Assembly: GCF_007748175.1 (NCBI RefSeq)
Contig: NZ_CP037422.1
Coordinates: 6,526,334 to 6,590,333, forward strand
Length of the DNA stretch: 64,000 nucleotides
Direction of reading: 5' to 3'
DNA from: Gimesia aquarii
GTDB lineage: Bacteria > Planctomycetota > Planctomycetia > Planctomycetales > Planctomycetaceae
Both the position numbers and the translations under genes were made by a program. The first letter of the stretch is position 1, and each line of letters starts with the position of its first letter. Below the pieces are notes generated by a model, which made no database searches, was not told the DNA's origin, and saw only the letters and a program-made list of their open reading frames with translations. Below are positions 44,270 through 53,313 of the stretch, piece after piece.

Positions 44270-46414
44270 ATGAAAAATCTGGACAAGTATCGAAACATTG
44301 GAATTTCGGCTCACATTGACTCTGGTAAAACGACACTTACCGAACGAGTTCTGTACTATTCAGGACGAATTCATAAAGTACGTGAAGTACGTGGCGGCGA
44401 TGGTGGCGCTACCATGGACAGCATGGACCTTGAACGTGAGCGAGGTATCACAATCGCTTCCGCAGCGACGCAGGTCCAGTGGAAAGATACAACGATTAAT
44501 ATCATTGACACCCCGGGTCACGTTGACTTCACTGTGGAAGTAGAACGTAGCCTGCGTGTGCTGGATGGTGCTGTGCTGGTACTTTGCTCTGTAGGTGGTG
44601 TGCAAAGTCAATCATTAACGGTTGACCGTCAGATGAAACGTTATGGTGTCCCCCGTATCGCGTTTATCAACAAGATGGACCGTACTGGTGCAGACTCTGC
44701 CAGCGTGATTCAGCAAATCGAAGAAAAGCTGCACGTCGTACCTCTGCCATTACAGATTCCAATGGGTGAAGGAGCGCAATTCGAAGGTGTCATTGATCTG
44801 GTTACCATGCAAGCTGTCACCTATGAAGGTGAGCAAGGCGAAAATGAGATCTTTGGCGAGATTCCTGAACAATTTAAAGAAGCTGCTGAAGAAGCGCGCT
44901 CTGCGATGCTTGAAACGCTCTCCATGTTCAGTGACGACTTGATGGTTGCATTGCTCGAGGAAGCAGAAGTTCCTGTGGAAGATATCTATACGGTTATCCG
45001 TGATGCTACGCTTTCACACGAAATCACCCCAGTCATGATGGGTACTGCATTCAAAAACAAAGGAGTTCAAACTCTGCTTGATGCAGTCGTACGCTTCTTG
45101 CCTAGCCCACTTGACCGTGAAATCTCTGCAATTGATCTGGACGCACAACAGAAAGCAATTAAAGAAGGTCAGGAAAAGACAGACAGCGAATCTTTCCGAA
45201 CCAAACTGTCACATTCTTCTGATAAACCTTTGGTAGCCATGGCGTTCAAGATTGTCGATGAGACATTCGGCCAATTGACATACATGCGTATTTATCAAGG
45301 TAAAATTGAAAAAGGTCAAAGTTACATTAATACCAGAACAGGGAACTCTACCCGGTTTGGTCGCTTGGTACGTATGCATGCTGACAGCCGTGAAGATGTA
45401 GATTGCGGTGAAGCCGGTGATATTATTGCCGCTGTTGGTATGGAATGTGCCTCTGGGGATACCTTCTGTAGTGATGATGTTAACTTTGCACTCGAGAGTA
45501 TCTTTGTTCCCGAGCCTGTCATTCGGCTTTCCATTGAACCACTCGACCGGGATGGAGCAGACCGTCTGGCTAAAGCCATTCAACGCTTTAACCGAGAAGA
45601 TCCTACTTTCCACGTGATGACTGATGAAGAAACCAATCAGACCATCATCGCAGGAATGGGCCAGTTACACCTGGATGTTTATATCGAGCGTATCAAACGT
45701 GAATATAAAGTGGAATGTATTGTTGGTGAGCCACGTGTCGCTTATCGCGAGACTCCTACTATTCCTGTGGAATACAATCACAAGCACAAAAAGCAAACTG
45801 GTGGTTCTGGTCAATACGCTCACGTCGTTGGGCAAATTGAGCCGATCGCTGTTGAGAACGATAGTGAAACTTATGAGTTTATCAATGATATTAGCCAGGG
45901 TCGTATTCCTCGAGAATACATTCCTGCTGTAGATAAAGGTTTTCAGCGAGCTTTGGTCAAAGGTCCTCTTTGCGAGTGCGAAGTCGTGGGAGTTAAAGCC
46001 ACACTTTCTGATGGTAGCTATCATGACGTCGACTCATCAGAAATGGCTTTCAATGTTGCTGGTTTCAATTGTATGCGAGATGCATTGAAGAAAGCGAACA
46101 TGGCTCTGCTTGAACCCATTATGAAACTGGAAGTGGAAGTTCCTGAAGAATATCAGGGGGCTGTTTCCGGTCATGTCGCACAGAAACGAGGCGTGATCAA
46201 TACTTCTGAAACGAAAATGGGAACCAGTATTTTCATCGCGGAAGTACCACTGGCAAACATGTTCGACTATGCCAATGAACTACGTTCGATGACACAGGGT
46301 AAAGGTGGATTCAGCATGGAATTCTCTCGTTACTCTCAGGTCCCCAGAAATATTCAAGAAGAGGTCGTGGCACGACGTCTGAAAGAAAAAGAAGAACGCA
46401 TGGCAACAGCCTAA
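44270..46414 (+). CDS. fusA: Translation elongation factor G
   Basis: A 714-residue EF-G. GTPase motifs are AHIDSGKTT (P-loop), the switch I region [15 protein letters not shown] with the catalytic His84, and NKMD. Domains II-V follow in order ([15 protein letters not shown] and the C-terminal [14 protein letters not shown]). It is a standard-looking translocase that moves tRNAs and mRNA through the ribosome. The neighbours are ppdK upstream and a convergent aldolase gene downstream, with its terminator inside that gene. Confidence 0.96.
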   Translation: MKNLDKYRNIGISAHIDSGKTTLTERVLYYSGRIHKVREVRGGDGGATMDSMDLERERGITIASAATQVQWKDTTINIIDTPGHVDFTVEVERSLRVLDGAVLVLCSVGGVQSQSLTVDRQMKRYGVPRIAFINKMDRTGADSASVIQQIEEKLHVVPLPLQIPMGEGAQFEGVIDLVTMQAVTYEGEQGENEIFGEIPEQFKEAAEEARSAMLETLSMFSDDLMVALLEEAEVPVEDIYTVIRDATLSHEITPVMMGTAFKNKGVQTLLDAVVRFLPSPLDREISAIDLDAQQKAIKEGQEKTDSESFRTKLSHSSDKPLVAMAFKIVDETFGQLTYMRIYQGKIEKGQSYINTRTGNSTRFGRLVRMHADSREDVDCGEAGDIIAAVGMECASGDTFCSDDVNFALESIFVPEPVIRLSIEPLDRDGADRLAKAIQRFNREDPTFHVMTDEETNQTIIAGMGQLHLDVYIERIKREYKVECIVGEPRVAYRETPTIPVEYNHKHKKQTGGSGQYAHVVGQIEPIAVENDSETYEFINDISQGRIPREYIPAVDKGFQRALVKGPLCECEVVGVKATLSDGSYHDVDSSEMAFNVAGFNCMRDALKKANMALLEPIMKLEVEVPEEYQGAVSGHVAQKRGVINTSETKMGTSIFIAEVPLANMFDYANELRSMTQGKGGFSMEFSRYSQVPRNIQEEVVARRLKEKEERMATA

Positions 46415-46429
46415 GTTCTAAACCAGATA

Positions 46430-46460
46430 AAAGCCCCGTTTTGTTAAACGGGGCTTTTTT
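46430..46460 (+). terminator. fusA terminator inside the end of a convergent gene
   Basis: AAAGCCCCGTTT/AAACGGGGCTTT stem followed by TTTTT, beginning 16 bases after the fusA stop. Read from the other strand the same bases encode the last residues and stop of the DapA-family gene (stop at 46444-46446). Confidence 0.9.
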
Positions 46461-47373
46461 GTTGCGCGAATTCCTCTTCCGCCTCGAGAATCGGTTCCAT
46501 TAATTGCCGAATCTCCTTTTCTTGTTCAGCAGTGAGTGTTCGCTGTGGCGGGCGTGGTGGACCGAAATCTACACCTGTCAAAGTAATCGCATATTTCAGC
46601 ATACTAATATTGAAACTATCCCCTGCTCTAGCCCGATAGTCCTCAATGGGCAGAATCAGTTGTTGAATTTGCATCCCTCGCTCAAATTCCCCCGAAGCAA
46701 AGGCAGCGTGCATAGCCAATGATAAATGTGGACAAAGATTTCCAGCACCACTCGTAAACCCACCTGAACCAGCCAGCATATAATACGGAGCAAATCGCTC
46801 GGCTGAACCACAAATCCATTCTAAACCATCTTGATCTGCGTTAACCGTCGTGCGGAACTGATGCATCTGATTCACCGAGTACTTTACTCCAATCGATCGC
46901 TTATCGGCGGCTAATTTAAGCAGCAATGAATCGCTGGGAATGTCTGACTTTTTGTAGTACAAAGTCGGGCAATCCGCGGCATCCATCACACTCAGATAAT
47001 ACTCTTCCGCACCACGATCACTCATGTAAGGGTGGGCAAACGGCATGAACATGATTCCTGTAGCACCAGCTTTCATGGAATCAATCGCAGTCTGACAAGC
47101 GACACCAACCTGATACCCAATCGGAGCAAAGATAAGGGCATCCGGCCCGGCTACTTCGCGCGTAATTTTCACCAACTCAATAATTTCCTCTGGAAGCAAG
47201 CTATGAAATTCACTGGTACCCGCTCCGGGCAGAAAAACGCGCATCCCTGCTTCATATAATTTTGCAGTATGAGCAGATTGTACTTCTGCATTAATCTGAT
47301 CGTTTTGATCAAAAGCCGTCAGAGGTACAATGTGAACAGTTTGCAGTTGTTGGTTCTCTATTTGGAGGCTCAT
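46444..47373 (-). CDS. Dihydrodipicolinate synthase-family aldolase
   Basis: A 309-residue (beta/alpha)8 aldolase of the DapA/NAL superfamily. The Schiff-base lysine is Lys164 in GVKYS and the catalytic tyrosine lies in LYYKK (139/140); GAGTSEFHSL replaces the usual GTTGE loop. Closest overall to the KDG/5-dehydro-4-deoxyglucarate dehydratase-like branch, so a sugar-acid substrate is more likely than lysine synthesis, but this is not firm. Its last codons overlap the fusA terminator. Single minus-strand gene. Confidence 0.82.
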   Translation of the reverse strand: MSLQIENQQLQTVHIVPLTAFDQNDQINAEVQSAHTAKLYEAGMRVFLPGAGTSEFHSLLPEEIIELVKITREVAGPDALIFAPIGYQVGVACQTAIDSMKAGATGIMFMPFAHPYMSDRGAEEYYLSVMDAADCPTLYYKKSDIPSDSLLLKLAADKRSIGVKYSVNQMHQFRTTVNADQDGLEWICGSAERFAPYYMLAGSGGFTSGAGNLCPHLSLAMHAAFASGEFERGMQIQQLILPIEDYRARAGDSFNISMLKYAITLTGVDFGPPRPPQRTLTAEQEKEIRQLMEPILEAEEEFAQQKSPV

Positions 47374-47538
47374 AAAACAATTCCTGTTACCTGGGGAGAT
47401 CGATACGCCAGAGACTTCATTTCCGGGGTTTCATCCTGCAAAATTGAAACGATAAACTGAAATCCAGCAAGATAAATTAATTTTCTTTACATACTGTTGT
47501 ACGCGGAATCCCTCTCGCCATCAATCTCACCGAGGCTT

Positions 47539-48444
47539 ATGAGCAAAAATAATCTACAACTCGAAAACTGGCTTTATCTAGCTTGTTTAATGGAAGCAAC
47601 CGCCAGAAAACCGGGAAACGTACATCCTGAAGCTTCATTCCCTGATTTAACCTATCGTGATTTTTTGAAATCTGCCAACGTGATTGCCCCCATCCTGGTT
47701 AATTCATGTTCACAAAATATAGGTTCTGTGATTAAGGAATGCATCAAAGAGACGCAGAAAGCCATTCCAAGTAACTCAAACCTCGGAATCGTATTATTAC
47801 TGGCACCGTTGTCAGCTGTTTCGTTAGAAGAAACTGTGGCTGAAGGAATTCAAACTATTTTGAATCATCTTTCCATTGAGGATGCCAGAGAAGTTTACGA
47901 AGCAATTCGCATTGCCAAACCAGGAGGGCTGGGAAAAACAGAAGCAGAAGACGTGACTACTGAACCGACGGGAACACTTCGAGAAGTGATGGGGCTGGCC
48001 GCTGATCGAGATTCTGTTGCCAGTGAATACGCAAATAATTTTCAAATTACCCTGGGCACAGCAGCGCCGGTGTTGAAAGAACTATGGAATACATGCCTTA
48101 ATTGGGAAGAGGTCATCATTCGGCTGCAGCTTCAACTAATGGCTGAGTTCCCAGACACTTTGATCGCGAGAAAATGTGGTCGTGAAGAGGCATGGCAAGC
48201 TGGACAGTTTGCACGCGAAGTCCAGAACTCTAACCAATTCTTCAAAAGTTTAACTCGATTCGATGCGTGGCTACGCGATAACGGAAACCAACGCAATCCG
48301 GGAACTACAGCTGATTTGATTGTTGCCGGCCTTTTTGTTGCAATGCGGGATGGTTTTATTCCCACTCCTGATCTTAGTACAATCACAAAACAGATTCCCC
48401 CAAAATATGTAACCGACTTGAGAATGATCCCAAATCATGAATAA
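47539..48444 (+). CDS. CitG/MdcB-like protein (COG1767), possibly pterin-linked
   Basis: A 301-residue protein of the triphosphoribosyl-dephospho-CoA synthase family. Signature segments are ACLMEATARKPGNVHPEASF, the LAPLS loop, GGLGKTEAEDV and a C-terminal RNPGTTADLIVAGLFVAMR. In citrate lyase systems CitG makes the prosthetic group, but no citrate lyase gene is near. Planctomycetes and methylotrophs have a CitG-like gene among their tetrahydromethanopterin (C1) genes (from general knowledge), and this gene overlaps the next, a pterin-type gene, by eight bases. ATG at 47539 preferred (GAGG upstream); a TTG at 47497 would add 14 residues. Confidence 0.75.
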   Translation: MSKNNLQLENWLYLACLMEATARKPGNVHPEASFPDLTYRDFLKSANVIAPILVNSCSQNIGSVIKECIKETQKAIPSNSNLGIVLLLAPLSAVSLEETVAEGIQTILNHLSIEDAREVYEAIRIAKPGGLGKTEAEDVTTEPTGTLREVMGLAADRDSVASEYANNFQITLGTAAPVLKELWNTCLNWEEVIIRLQLQLMAEFPDTLIARKCGREEAWQAGQFAREVQNSNQFFKSLTRFDAWLRDNGNQRNPGTTADLIVAGLFVAMRDGFIPTPDLSTITKQIPPKYVTDLRMIPNHE

Positions 48445-48940
48445 TTCAGCACAATACAAAGTACGCGTCACCAAAGATCATCTTGTATTTAGTGCCGCTC
48501 ATTTCATTACTTTTAATGGAAATATTTGTGAAAGGCTCCACGGACATAATTGGCGAGTCGCCGCTGAATTATCTGGGCCATTGGATGAAAATTGTTATGT
48601 GTTTGACTTTATTGCGTTACGAGATCGATTACAAAAAACAGTTGACTCCCTCGATCACCGCGTCTTGCTCCCGATGAAGCATCACATGATTGAAGTATCA
48701 GAAATCGATGAAGAAGTCCAAGCAACTTTTGAAAAGCGGCGTTGGGTATTTCCAAAAGAAGATTGCATTTTGCTGCCTATTGAAAATACAACTGCAGAAT
48801 TAATTGCTCATTGGATTGGCCTGCAATTAATGCCTGTGATAGGATCTAATGCGTCGAGTCAGCTCGAACTATTACAAATTGAAGTGGAAGAAAACTTTGG
48901 GCAATGGGCTATCTGTCAACTTGCCATACCTCAAAACTGA
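48437..48940 (+). CDS. 6-pyruvoyl-tetrahydropterin synthase / QueD family protein
   Basis: A 167-residue PTPS-family protein. Zinc ligands are H22 (FSAAHF), H35 and H37 (HGHNW), with the catalytic Cys31 in CERLHGH. Family members make 6-pyruvoyl- or 6-carboxy-tetrahydropterin from dihydroneopterin triphosphate, or act in folate or methanopterin synthesis as PTPS-III. Its ATG lies inside the end of the CitG-like gene (ATGAATAA overlap), so they are translationally coupled. Because of that neighbour a role in tetrahydromethanopterin-type cofactor synthesis is possible, but queuosine synthesis is equally open. Confidence 0.88.
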   Translation: MNNSAQYKVRVTKDHLVFSAAHFITFNGNICERLHGHNWRVAAELSGPLDENCYVFDFIALRDRLQKTVDSLDHRVLLPMKHHMIEVSEIDEEVQATFEKRRWVFPKEDCILLPIENTTAELIAHWIGLQLMPVIGSNASSQLELLQIEVEENFGQWAICQLAIPQN

Positions 48941-48990
48941 TGTTCTACCAAATTTCAAGATAAGAATATGAACCAACCAAGGAATCAAAA

Positions 48991-49854
48991 ATGTCAGCCA
49001 ATACTACATGGATTACCGATATCACTGAAGAAAACTTTGAATCAGGTGTCGTAAAACAATCTGAACAAACACCAGTTCTAATTGATTTCTGGGCTCCCTG
49101 GTGTGGCCCTTGCCAGCAGTTAACTCCGATCCTGGAGAAACTGCTTGAGGAGTATCAGGGAAAATTTCACCTCGCTAAAATCAATATCGATGAACAACAG
49201 GGTTTGGCGGCTGCGTTTCAAGTACAATCCATCCCCACTGTTGTTGCTTTTCTAAATGGGCAACCCGTCGATCACTTTCAGGGAATTTTACCTGAAGAAA
49301 CATTAAAAGAATGGATCGGTCGACTGATCCCCTCACCTGCTCAAATTTTGTTACAGGAGGGGCAAGATGTTGAAGAGGAAGATCCTGGACTGGCGGAAGC
49401 CAAATATCGTGAAGCCTTCCACTTGGAACCTGATAATGATGTGTTAAAATTACGGATCGCAGCGGTGTTAGCAAAGCAGTCTCGATTTGAAGAATGCGCG
49501 ACAATCATCAATGAACTGGAAGCGAGGGGGTTTCTGGAACCCGAAGCAGAGCAGATCAAATCGCAACTCGAACTTCAGGCAGCAGCAGATGAAGCAGGCG
49601 GTGTCGAAGAAGCAAGAGCGACTTTAGCTGCAGACCCGGAAAATGCGACACTAAAAATTGCATTAGCAGATGCCCTGGCGATTGCGAACAAACACGGAGA
49701 GGCTCTCGAAATCTGTCTTTCAATCATCGAACAAGATAAAACAGGAGCTGGAGTTGAAGCCAAAGATACAGCCTTGAAAATTTTTGACGTACTTGGGCCA
49801 CAATCGACTCTAGCAAGTACTTATCGCAAAAAACTGGCGACACTGCTTTATTAA
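48991..49854 (+). CDS. Thioredoxin-TPR protein (CnoX/YbbN-like)
   Basis: A 287-residue protein. Residues 1-110 are a thioredoxin fold with the active site W37-C-G-P-C41, and the cis-proline in SIPTVVAF. Residues about 125-285 form helical TPR-like repeats (AEAKYREAFHLEPDND, then ARATLAADPENATLKIALADAL). This is the CnoX/YbbN design, a chaperone-linked thioredoxin; unlike E. coli CnoX it retains both active-site cysteines and should be redox active. Cytoplasmic. It starts 51 bases after the PTPS gene and ends eight bases from the convergent ExbD-like gene. Confidence 0.9.
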   Translation: MSANTTWITDITEENFESGVVKQSEQTPVLIDFWAPWCGPCQQLTPILEKLLEEYQGKFHLAKINIDEQQGLAAAFQVQSIPTVVAFLNGQPVDHFQGILPEETLKEWIGRLIPSPAQILLQEGQDVEEEDPGLAEAKYREAFHLEPDNDVLKLRIAAVLAKQSRFEECATIINELEARGFLEPEAEQIKSQLELQAAADEAGGVEEARATLAADPENATLKIALADALAIANKHGEALEICLSIIEQDKTGAGVEAKDTALKIFDVLGPQSTLASTYRKKLATLLY

Positions 49855-49862
49855 TGATGTGA

Positions 49863-51023
49863 TCATTGTCCGGCAGATCTGGTTCCCTGCGGAGAACCTG
49901 CAATTGGTACTCCAAATGGTAAAGGGCGACCAGCGACCTGATAGCCTAAAGAGTGCGCATGTTTCTGTAAGGCACGATAAAGCTCAAAGCTATCAGGATA
50001 CACCCAAAATGTGAGTGTAGAACCTGTCCCGATATCTGTTAATGCCTGATAAAATCGAGATTGAACCTGAAGTGCTACTTCTTCATTCTCTTCACGCACA
50101 TCATTATCACGATCAATTTCCCACTTGGTTACCCCCACACGAAATCCCCTACTACCTCCGTTCCTTAATTGATCCATGGCCGAGAGTACCTGGCGTTCAA
50201 CTACATACTTCATGGTATATCCTCGAATGGGCCCCACCTTACCATGATGTTCTCGATATTTGGCAAGCCAATTTCCGCGTTTCATGACTTGATCTCTCAA
50301 ATCATCAAGTAATTCATTGATCGGTACATAAGATACTTTATTTTCAGAAAGTAAAAAGTGCCACTCTTTATCAGTCACCAACTGGCTCACGGGAGTCAGC
50401 CGATGCTTCAGTTGCTTCACTTCATCGCGTGGTACGGAAACCTGGCGAGACTGGGCCACGACCCGTTCCAGCTCTCTTTGTGTTTCTTCTTTCGACGTCA
50501 CTAAACCTAATAATTTTTCATAACGCTCTTCTAACGTATCGCTTTTTCGTTCAAGCTGAGAAACCAATGATTGCACTTTTCCGCTGACAGTCTGTTTTTG
50601 GAATAATAATTCCTGGGTACCGATTTTTCGATTTTGCATCACTTGATCCAACTCTGACAACTCTGCTTCCATTCTCCGTACCTCACTAAGCAATTCTGCT
50701 GAAGGTTCTTTATAGATAATTCTTGGTTGTTGAGGAACAATCTGCTTTGGTTCAGGTGCCTGTTGAGTAAGAAGTAGCCCAGGCGCTTCCTTTATTGGTG
50801 GATCTGCTTCTATTTTGGGAAGAAACACCTCTAAATCAGTATCAATAATTTCTGGTTGTGGTGGACTAAGCGGTTGGTTCTCAGTCATCGTAACCGGAGC
50901 CTGACTCATCCTGACACCAGCAATCACAATCAAAATAATGAGAATCCCCACAATATTGGCAACGATATCCAAAAAGGAATCAGAACCAAAATTAGCTTCC
51001 CCCTGTGGTGTGCGGCGGCTCAT
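49863..51023 (-). CDS. ExbD-like motor partner with conserved Asp (protein B)
   Basis: A 386-residue protein with one N-terminal transmembrane helix. The start of that helix, DSFLDIVANIVGILIIL, has the ExbD/TolR pattern and Asp19 at the place of the proton-carrying aspartate. A Pro/Glu-rich stretch, a coiled coil (about 115-200) and a C-terminal domain (about 215-375) follow, ending LPFGVPIAGSPQG. Similarity to the C-terminal end of the next gene upstream (protein A) is visible: FWVYPDSFELYRALQ versus FTVSPGGNQFYERLK, both ending in LP-x-x-x-SPQ. It starts one base after the protein A stop codon, so the two are probably translationally coupled. I do not recognise a named family. Confidence 0.7.
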   Translation of the reverse strand: MSRRTPQGEANFGSDSFLDIVANIVGILIILIVIAGVRMSQAPVTMTENQPLSPPQPEIIDTDLEVFLPKIEADPPIKEAPGLLLTQQAPEPKQIVPQQPRIIYKEPSAELLSEVRRMEAELSELDQVMQNRKIGTQELLFQKQTVSGKVQSLVSQLERKSDTLEERYEKLLGLVTSKEETQRELERVVAQSRQVSVPRDEVKQLKHRLTPVSQLVTDKEWHFLLSENKVSYVPINELLDDLRDQVMKRGNWLAKYREHHGKVGPIRGYTMKYVVERQVLSAMDQLRNGGSRGFRVGVTKWEIDRDNDVREENEEVALQVQSRFYQALTDIGTGSTLTFWVYPDSFELYRALQKHAHSLGYQVAGRPLPFGVPIAGSPQGTRSAGQ

Positions 51024-51024
51024 A

Positions 51025-53244
51025 TTATTGCCCCTTCTCAGATTGGGGAGAAGAAATGACTGGCAAAGGATCTAACGTATGTTTTGCCGCTGTCTGTAAA
51101 CCCATTTTCTGGGCTGACGATTTCAATCGCTCATAAAACTGATTCCCGCCCGGACTGACCGTAAACTGAATCGTGGGAACCCAGTAAAAACCTTTTGGTG
51201 CCGGCCCCCAGGCGTTAACGTGTTGATCCATCACCATAATCATTGATTGTAGTAATTCTTCTTGTGTCACTCCCTGATTAAGCTTCACACTTTGATTTTC
51301 ACCGACGATAATTCTGTCGGCTCCCACCTGAACCGAGATCTCTCTTTCGAATCCGATCCCTGATCGAGATTGATGAGGGCGCCAGCGTTGTTTGTTTGCA
51401 GACTCTATTTCTGAATGAGGGCTACCTTTACTTCGATTAAAAGCGAATGAACTCATACTGTTTCCTGCGCCTGAAGCAGACTTCCCGGGAGGGGCTCCTG
51501 ACGAACGAGCCTGCGATTGAGAGTTTCTTTTCTCTACTTTCGAAATTTTTGATCCAGCTTCGGTTTGGTTTTCGTCATTTTGAGTTCTCTGGCTTTGAGT
51601 TCCTTCCCTTCCAAATGCGTTTTCAATCATGCGATCTGAAGCAGACATCGTTGCAGACCTACTTCGCTGCTCCTGTTTTCGAATATCTGAAACTCCACTC
51701 GTCTGTGTTCCATCAAGGGCAACTAAATGTTGCTCTGCCTGCTGTTTGAGTTGGTCACGTCCCATTACTTTTGCCTGCTTCAATCCGACACTATTACTTT
51801 CGCCTTGGCGCTGACCACTTTGTGCTTTTAAATCTGCCAGATCATAAACTTCTGCTCTTTGTCGACTTCCGGGGATTCGCTTGAAAGTGTCAGCATGTTG
51901 CGGTGTTGAAATAGAGTGTTTACTGGAATGCAATCCTCGTTGTTCAGAATTGGAAGTTCCTTCACCTTCGTCAGCTACAATATGTCGTTGATTTGCGAGC
52001 CGTTGTAAATATTTTGCACGTGCCAGTTGTTGTCGCGCGGTTAATACGTCACTAAAACGAGACTCACCATCAGCTGTACCACGCTTATGTTTTGCCCGTT
52101 TTCGTGCCTGTTGATGTGACCCTGCTCCTGTTCCCAGCTCATCTTCAGGTTCAATAACTCGTACCATGCCGGTACGCGCGTCAAATTGTAGTCTGCGGCC
52201 ACCAGAACCTGATCCTTCCTGATGCTGATGCAGCTGTGAGACAAGTTGTTTACGTTCACTTAAAACCCGATCGATGGCATCCTGACAGACCTGTTCTGCA
52301 ATTAAATCTTTTTCAGGTAGCTCAAAGTCCCAGTCAGCATCAATTAGCTCATAACCGGAATCTAGTTTCAAATTATTTAATAACTTTCTCGCAACATAAT
52401 AACCCACACTTCCACTTGGTCTGACCAGAATCAAGACATACGGTTCCCGATTTGATTGTTGACTATTATTCTGCCAGTGTTCCACTAATGCCCGCGTACC
52501 AGCCAACAAAGGATTGTACCCAGGTGTAAAGTCTTTTAAATCATCCGGAGTCAAAGTAATTCCTTCCGGAATAAACGTCAGTCCCTTATCAGTACATTCA
52601 ATCAAAATAGGCCGTTTCGCAGTCCCGGTCTGACCATCATAAGGAATCACAGAATATTTACTGCGCGCGGTCTTTTGTGACTGTTTTTTCTCTTTAAGTA
52701 AGTGTAATTCTTCTTGAAGCAGTTCAGCAACACGGAGCTTTTGCTGCGTGATTTGTGTCATTTTATCATTGAGTTCTTGATCTTTTTGACTTAAGACTTG
52801 AAGTTGTTGTTTACTCTCAATCAATAATTTTTCGGATTGAGTCAATTCATTTTTCAATCGGATCAATTTTTGATTCTGTGATTTCAGATCCGCCAACTTT
52901 TTTGCTCTCTCTAAACTGAGAGCTCTTAACTTTGCTTCCTGCTCTAACGCTAGATTAATCACTTGAGGTTCTGGCTCTGTGATAACAACAGGCTCTTCCG
53001 GTCTTATTATTTTCGGCGCAGGTAGTTCCGGTTCAAGAACTTCTGCAGCAAATAACACAGGAGGATAAAAGTCTTCATCGACCACCTCTTCCACGGAGAC
53101 GCTTTGTACCTGCTGCAGAGCCTGGTGACGGATCCGGCGCGTGGTGACGACCAACAGAAAAATCAAAGCCCCCATCGCACAAATAAGAACCGCTAAAAAC
53201 GGAAATAGCGATACCGAACGTGTTTCGCGACCATGCTTACTCAT
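51025..53244 (-). CDS. Long ExbD-like motor partner lacking the Asp (protein A)
   Basis: A 739-residue protein with one N-terminal helix, SVSLFPFLAVLICAMGALIF. It has the ExbD-like shape but where the proton-binding aspartate is expected there is Ala18. A coiled coil (about 97-195) follows, then a folded segment (about 205-330) and a long Ser/Gln/Arg-rich, low-complexity region (about 350-600) that is likely disordered. The C-terminal domain (about 610-739) resembles that of protein B and ends PLPVISSPQ. Most of the chain should lie in the periplasm, where the flexible region would allow it to reach the wall. It is the middle gene of the cluster, 69 bases after the ExbB-like gene. Confidence 0.65.
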   Translation of the reverse strand: MSKHGRETRSVSLFPFLAVLICAMGALIFLLVVTTRRIRHQALQQVQSVSVEEVVDEDFYPPVLFAAEVLEPELPAPKIIRPEEPVVITEPEPQVINLALEQEAKLRALSLERAKKLADLKSQNQKLIRLKNELTQSEKLLIESKQQLQVLSQKDQELNDKMTQITQQKLRVAELLQEELHLLKEKKQSQKTARSKYSVIPYDGQTGTAKRPILIECTDKGLTFIPEGITLTPDDLKDFTPGYNPLLAGTRALVEHWQNNSQQSNREPYVLILVRPSGSVGYYVARKLLNNLKLDSGYELIDADWDFELPEKDLIAEQVCQDAIDRVLSERKQLVSQLHQHQEGSGSGGRRLQFDARTGMVRVIEPEDELGTGAGSHQQARKRAKHKRGTADGESRFSDVLTARQQLARAKYLQRLANQRHIVADEGEGTSNSEQRGLHSSKHSISTPQHADTFKRIPGSRQRAEVYDLADLKAQSGQRQGESNSVGLKQAKVMGRDQLKQQAEQHLVALDGTQTSGVSDIRKQEQRSRSATMSASDRMIENAFGREGTQSQRTQNDENQTEAGSKISKVEKRNSQSQARSSGAPPGKSASGAGNSMSSFAFNRSKGSPHSEIESANKQRWRPHQSRSGIGFEREISVQVGADRIIVGENQSVKLNQGVTQEELLQSMIMVMDQHVNAWGPAPKGFYWVPTIQFTVSPGGNQFYERLKSSAQKMGLQTAAKHTLDPLPVISSPQSEKGQ

Positions 53245-53313
53245 GAATTAAACCGGGGAAATAGACTTCGTTCAGTATGAAATAAATAAGAATCTCAACA
53301 TCCGTTTTCATTA

